Made by a program: the position numbers and the translations under genes
DNA from: Blochmannia endosymbiont of Camponotus sp.
GTDB taxonomy: Bacteria; Pseudomonadota; Gammaproteobacteria; Enterobacterales; Enterobacteriaceae
Length of the DNA stretch: 64,000 nucleotides
Assembly (NCBI RefSeq): GCF_023586365.1
Contig: NZ_CP097759.1
Location: 310,001 to 374,000, forward strand
Direction of reading: 5' to 3'
Part shown: in pieces, positions 61,479 to 64,000 of the stretch
Layout of the letters: every line of letters starts with the position of its first letter
How positions within the stretch are numbered: the stretch's first letter is position 1
Notes under the pieces: generated by a model
Databases searched by the model: none
Told to the model about the DNA's origin: nothing
What the model saw: the letters and a program-made list of their open reading frames with translations, nothing else

Positions 61479-62618
61479 TCATATATCCTTTGGTATCAAT
61501 CTTAAACGAAGATCTGGTCCTACATTTTTTATATCAAGTAATTTAAAGGATTTGATATCGTTTAGACATTTGATATTTGGTAATAAACATAAAGGTCGCG
61601 CGTCAGATCCTAAAAATTTTATAGCTTGATACAGAATAAGTTCGTCTACCAATCCAACATCTAATAACACTCCTGAAAAAGTAGCTCCTGCTTCTACCCA
61701 AATATTATTAATTTCACGATATCCAAGGTGTTGCATTAATTCTGTTAGGTTTATTCGATGATGGCCATGACAATTAATTGACGATAATAGTAGCTGTTCT
61801 ACTGATGAAGGCCAATTTCGATGGTCTTTTTTTAAACGCACGAGTAAAATTTTTCCCTCACATCGTATAACACGATGTGTTGGAAGTACTCTATTTGTGC
61901 TATCAATAATGACTCTCAGTGGTTGTCTAATTTGATTATTGGCATAAATACGTTTCATTTCGTCCGAAAAGCATGCCCAACGTACATTTAATTTTGGATC
62001 ATCTGCTAAAACAGTGCCAGCGGTAGAAAGAATAACGTCACTTTCTGCACGGAAACGTTGTACATCTTGACGCGCCTGAATAGATGTAATCCATTTGCTT
62101 TCTCCAGAAGACATAGCGGTCCTGCCATCTAGAGATGCGGCTAATTTCAATTTAACCCATGGAAATCCAGTACGTATACGTTTGAGAAATCCTTGATTTA
62201 TTGATTCAGCTTCAGGTAACATTAGACTATGTTGTACTTCAATACCTGCTTGTTGTAACAAATGCAAACCGCGTCCTCTTGCGTAAAAATGAGGATCTAA
62301 CATAGCTACAACAACACGTTTAATTCCTGCATTAATTAATGCGGTAGTGCAAGGAGGAGTACGTCCGTAATGACTACATGGTTCCAAAGTGATGTAAGCA
62401 GTTGCTCCTTGTGCTAAATTTCCAGCAATACGTAACGCATGTATCTCAGCATGTGCTTCCCCTGCTCGTATGTGATATCCCTCTCCTATAATTTTATTAT
62501 TGAGAACGATAACACATCCTACATTAGGATTAGGCATTGTAGTAAAGCGTCCTTTCCATGCTAATTGGAACGCTCGTGTTAAAAATCTTTTGTCATGTGG
62601 GATAATATTATCTGTCAT
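61479..62618 (-). CDS. ribD: RibD bifunctional riboflavin deaminase-reductase
   Basis: RibD deaminates and then reduces the pyrimidine intermediate of riboflavin synthesis. The N-terminal cytidine-deaminase-type zinc site is H56-A-E58 with cysteines 81 and 90 in EPCSHYGRTPPC. The C-terminal reductase domain shows VKLKLAASLDGRTAMSSGES, GTVLADDPKLNVR and IWVEAGATFSG. The 379-residue length fits (E. coli 367). The ATG at 62618 gives a typical start. With ribH it argues that the symbiont makes its own flavin, needed for UbiH and other enzymes. Confidence 0.95.
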   Translation of the reverse strand: MTDNIIPHDKRFLTRAFQLAWKGRFTTMPNPNVGCVIVLNNKIIGEGYHIRAGEAHAEIHALRIAGNLAQGATAYITLEPCSHYGRTPPCTTALINAGIKRVVVAMLDPHFYARGRGLHLLQQAGIEVQHSLMLPEAESINQGFLKRIRTGFPWVKLKLAASLDGRTAMSSGESKWITSIQARQDVQRFRAESDVILSTAGTVLADDPKLNVRWACFSDEMKRIYANNQIRQPLRVIIDSTNRVLPTHRVIRCEGKILLVRLKKDHRNWPSSVEQLLLSSINCHGHHRINLTELMQHLGYREINNIWVEAGATFSGVLLDVGLVDELILYQAIKFLGSDARPLCLLPNIKCLNDIKSFKLLDIKNVGPDLRLRLIPKDI

Positions 62619-62778
62619 AGTATCATGAGATCGTGAAACTAAATATATTTTTATATGATCAATTTTTATTAATAAAAAAATAATTTAAACTCGATATTAC
62701 GAGAAAGCTGTTGTTTTGGATCTTTCGATCAGGTTATGACATTAATACATTATTCAGTAAATGTTGAAGTTATAATTA

Positions 62779-62817
62779 AGCATGCGACAATCGTACGATA
62801 TACGATTGTCGCATGCT
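62779..62817. repeat. 17-bp perfect hairpin, GC-rich for its surroundings
   Basis: GCATGCGACAATCGTA (62780-62795) and its exact complement (62801-62816) plus one outer A-T pair flank a CGATA loop. About half the stem is G or C, unlike the surrounding spacer. No T-run follows on the minus strand; on the plus strand TAATATTTTATT follows. Confidence 0.85.
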
Positions 62818-62897
62818 AATATTTTATTACATAATAATGTATTAGATCGCATTTGTTTATATGTTAATTGTAATAATGTTTCTTGATGATTAAATAT

Positions 62898-62922
62898 GTA
62901 TGCGTTAATATGTAACGCATAC
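62898..62922. terminator. Candidate terminator hairpin downstream of secF
   Basis: GTATGCGTTA and TAACGCATAC pair around an ATATG loop. The T-run lies on the plus-strand side, TGTAATATTTTTATAAAT, so it looks better as a plus-strand terminator, although the flanking genes are on the minus strand. Confidence 0.35.
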
Positions 62923-63095
62923 TGTAATATTTTTATAAATTTAATTTTATTTAAAATATAAGTCGTACATCATTTATACACTGTAAAAAAATACTTATGG
63001 CGACAAAGTAATATTTGTCAGCGTTACTATAGTAACAAAATACTATTGTATTTTGATGTTTGTTAAGCAAATATATAAAATCAGCAGTGAAAATT

Positions 63096-64000
63096 TTATT
63101 TTTTTTTATTAATTTTTATAAAATGATCACGCGCAGTACCAAATTTGAATGCTAACGCTGAAGCTATATATATAGATGATACTGTACCGATAATAGTACC
63201 AAATAATAAAGTAACTGCAAATCCATGTAATATATCCCCTCCCCAAATTAGTAGTATCAGTAGTACCATAATAGTTGTAACTGAAGTTATAATAGTTCTA
63301 CTTAATACTTGACTCAATGAGATATTAAATATATCTATAGATTTTGATACAGGTATATAATAGAAATTTTCTCTAATTCTATCAAAAATGACAATTTTAT
63401 CATTAATAGAGTAACCAATAGCTGACATTAGAGCGGCAATAATGGTGGAATCTATTTTAATAGCAAATAAGGATAGTATACCTAAAATAACTATCACATC
63501 ATATGTTAAAGATACGACTACTCCAGTTGCTAATCTCCATTCAAAACGAAAAGTTATATATACTAAGATACATATTAATGCGACCAATAACGCTATTATC
63601 CCTGTATTTATCAGTTGACTATGAACGCTGGGGCCAATCCAATTTACTTGTTTAATGAAAAAATTTTGAGCAATACTTTTTTGTAAAGTATGTAGTACTA
63701 TACTTATAGTATGTTGGTTGATCTTATTTTCATTAGGATCCAATGGTAATCGTATCATTATATCTTTCGGAGAACCAAAATACTGCACGATAGGGTTTTT
63801 GAATCCTGATTGAACTAAAATATTTTGAATATTAATGAGATTTACATCTTTTTCTGAAGTAATTTCAACTGACATACCTCCAGTAAAATCTAACCCCCAG
63901 TTAAAGCCACGCGTTATCATAATACAGCATGAAATGAAGAATAAAAATATTGATAAAAAAAATATTAAACGTTTCCATGCAAGAAAATCATAAATTTTAT
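63096..64000 (-). CDS. secF: SecF protein-export membrane protein (5' end cut by window edge)
   Basis: SecF with SecD uses the proton gradient to help SecYEG-mediated export. The frame is open from the window edge at 64000 to the stop at 63096, about 300 codons. An ATG at 63920 is internal: upstream codons encode KIYDFLAWKRLIFFLSIF, the expected first membrane helix of SecF (E. coli KVYDFMRWDYWAF). RGFNWGLDFTGG opens the periplasmic domain, GPSVHSQLINTGIIALL the second helix, and GYSINDKIVIFDRIRENF is the family signature. About the first 14 residues lie outside the window. Confidence 0.95.
   Translation of the reverse strand, partial: KIYDFLAWKRLIFFLSIFLFFISCCIMITRGFNWGLDFTGGMSVEITSEKDVNLINIQNILVQSGFKNPIVQYFGSPKDIMIRLPLDPNENKINQHTISIVLHTLQKSIAQNFFIKQVNWIGPSVHSQLINTGIIALLVALICILVYITFRFEWRLATGVVVSLTYDVIVILGILSLFAIKIDSTIIAALMSAIGYSINDKIVIFDRIRENFYYIPVSKSIDIFNISLSQVLSRTIITSVTTIMVLLILLIWGGDILHGFAVTLLFGTIIGTVSSIYIASALAFKFGTARDHFIKINKKK

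Larger units (their letters stand above)
62619..63095. other. RibD-secF spacer with three hairpins
   Basis: This 0.48-kb spacer between two minus-strand genes holds three perfect inverted repeats at 62779-62817, 62898-62922 and 63023-63036. In E. coli yajD, tsx and nrdR lie here; none is recognisable. Confidence 0.5.

Noticed and set aside
1..64000. tRNA, rRNA, CRISPR arrays, insertion sequences, phage genes
   Set aside because: I looked for conserved tRNA T-loops with matching stems, spaced repeats and transposase-like frames and found none. The GTTCGAATC near 3470 is inside uppS and has no tRNA around it.

Overview
The window looks like part of the chromosome of a reduced, AT-rich gammaproteobacterial insect endosymbiont of the Enterobacterales. 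It is most like Candidatus Blochmannia, the carpenter-ant symbiont. The evidence is the strong AT bias, nearly every protein aligning end to end with an Escherichia coli orthologue, E. coli-like gene order with many genes deleted in place, single-copy biosynthetic genes, and the absence of insertion sequences, phage genes, CRISPR arrays and recognisable tRNA or rRNA genes. The genus call is inference (about 0.7). All E. coli comparisons are from memory of the protein families, not from a search.

Layout. (1) 1-11067 matches the E. coli 4-minute region: bamA (partial), rseP, cdsA, uppS, dxr, frr, pyrH, tsf and rpsB on the minus strand, then map and dapD on the plus strand, with glnD missing between the last two. 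(2) 11281-44385 matches the E. coli 64-67 minute region: recB, recD (+), recC, lgt, rppH, lysA, lysS, prfB (-), ygfZ (+), ubiI, ubiH (-), zapA, fau (+), rpiA, fbaA, pgk (-), a speB pseudogene (-), metK, yqgE, ruvX, mutY, yggX (+). (3) 44559-64000 matches the E. coli 9-10 minute region: clpX, clpP (-), a decayed tig, cyoABCDE, yajR (+), thiI (-), ispA, dxs (+), pgpA, nusB, ribH, ribD and secF (partial) on the minus strand. Two junctions between E. coli segments lie at 11068-11280 and 44386-44558.

The genes together cover envelope assembly (BamA, RseP, Lgt, SecF, UppS, CdsA, PgpA), isoprenoid supply from Dxs and Dxr to IspA and UppS, respiration through ubiquinone (UbiH, a doubtful UbiI) and the cytochrome bo3 oxidase with its heme O synthase, lysine synthesis (DapD, LysA), riboflavin synthesis (RibD, RibH), lower glycolysis and the pentose shunt (FbaA, Pgk, RpiA), S-adenosylmethionine (MetK), translation (S2, EF-Ts, RRF, RF2, LysS, Map), proteolysis (ClpXP) and repair (RecBCD, MutY).

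No new multi-gene system is visible. The most informative signals are: a conserved RF2 autoregulatory frameshift; an in-place fossil of trigger factor and a younger speB pseudogene; a full-length UbiI whose FAD-binding motifs are eroded beside an intact UbiH; a recB-recD block inverted relative to recC; and an unusual set of long perfect inverted repeats, some inside coding sequence (recB, mutY) and some in spacers.
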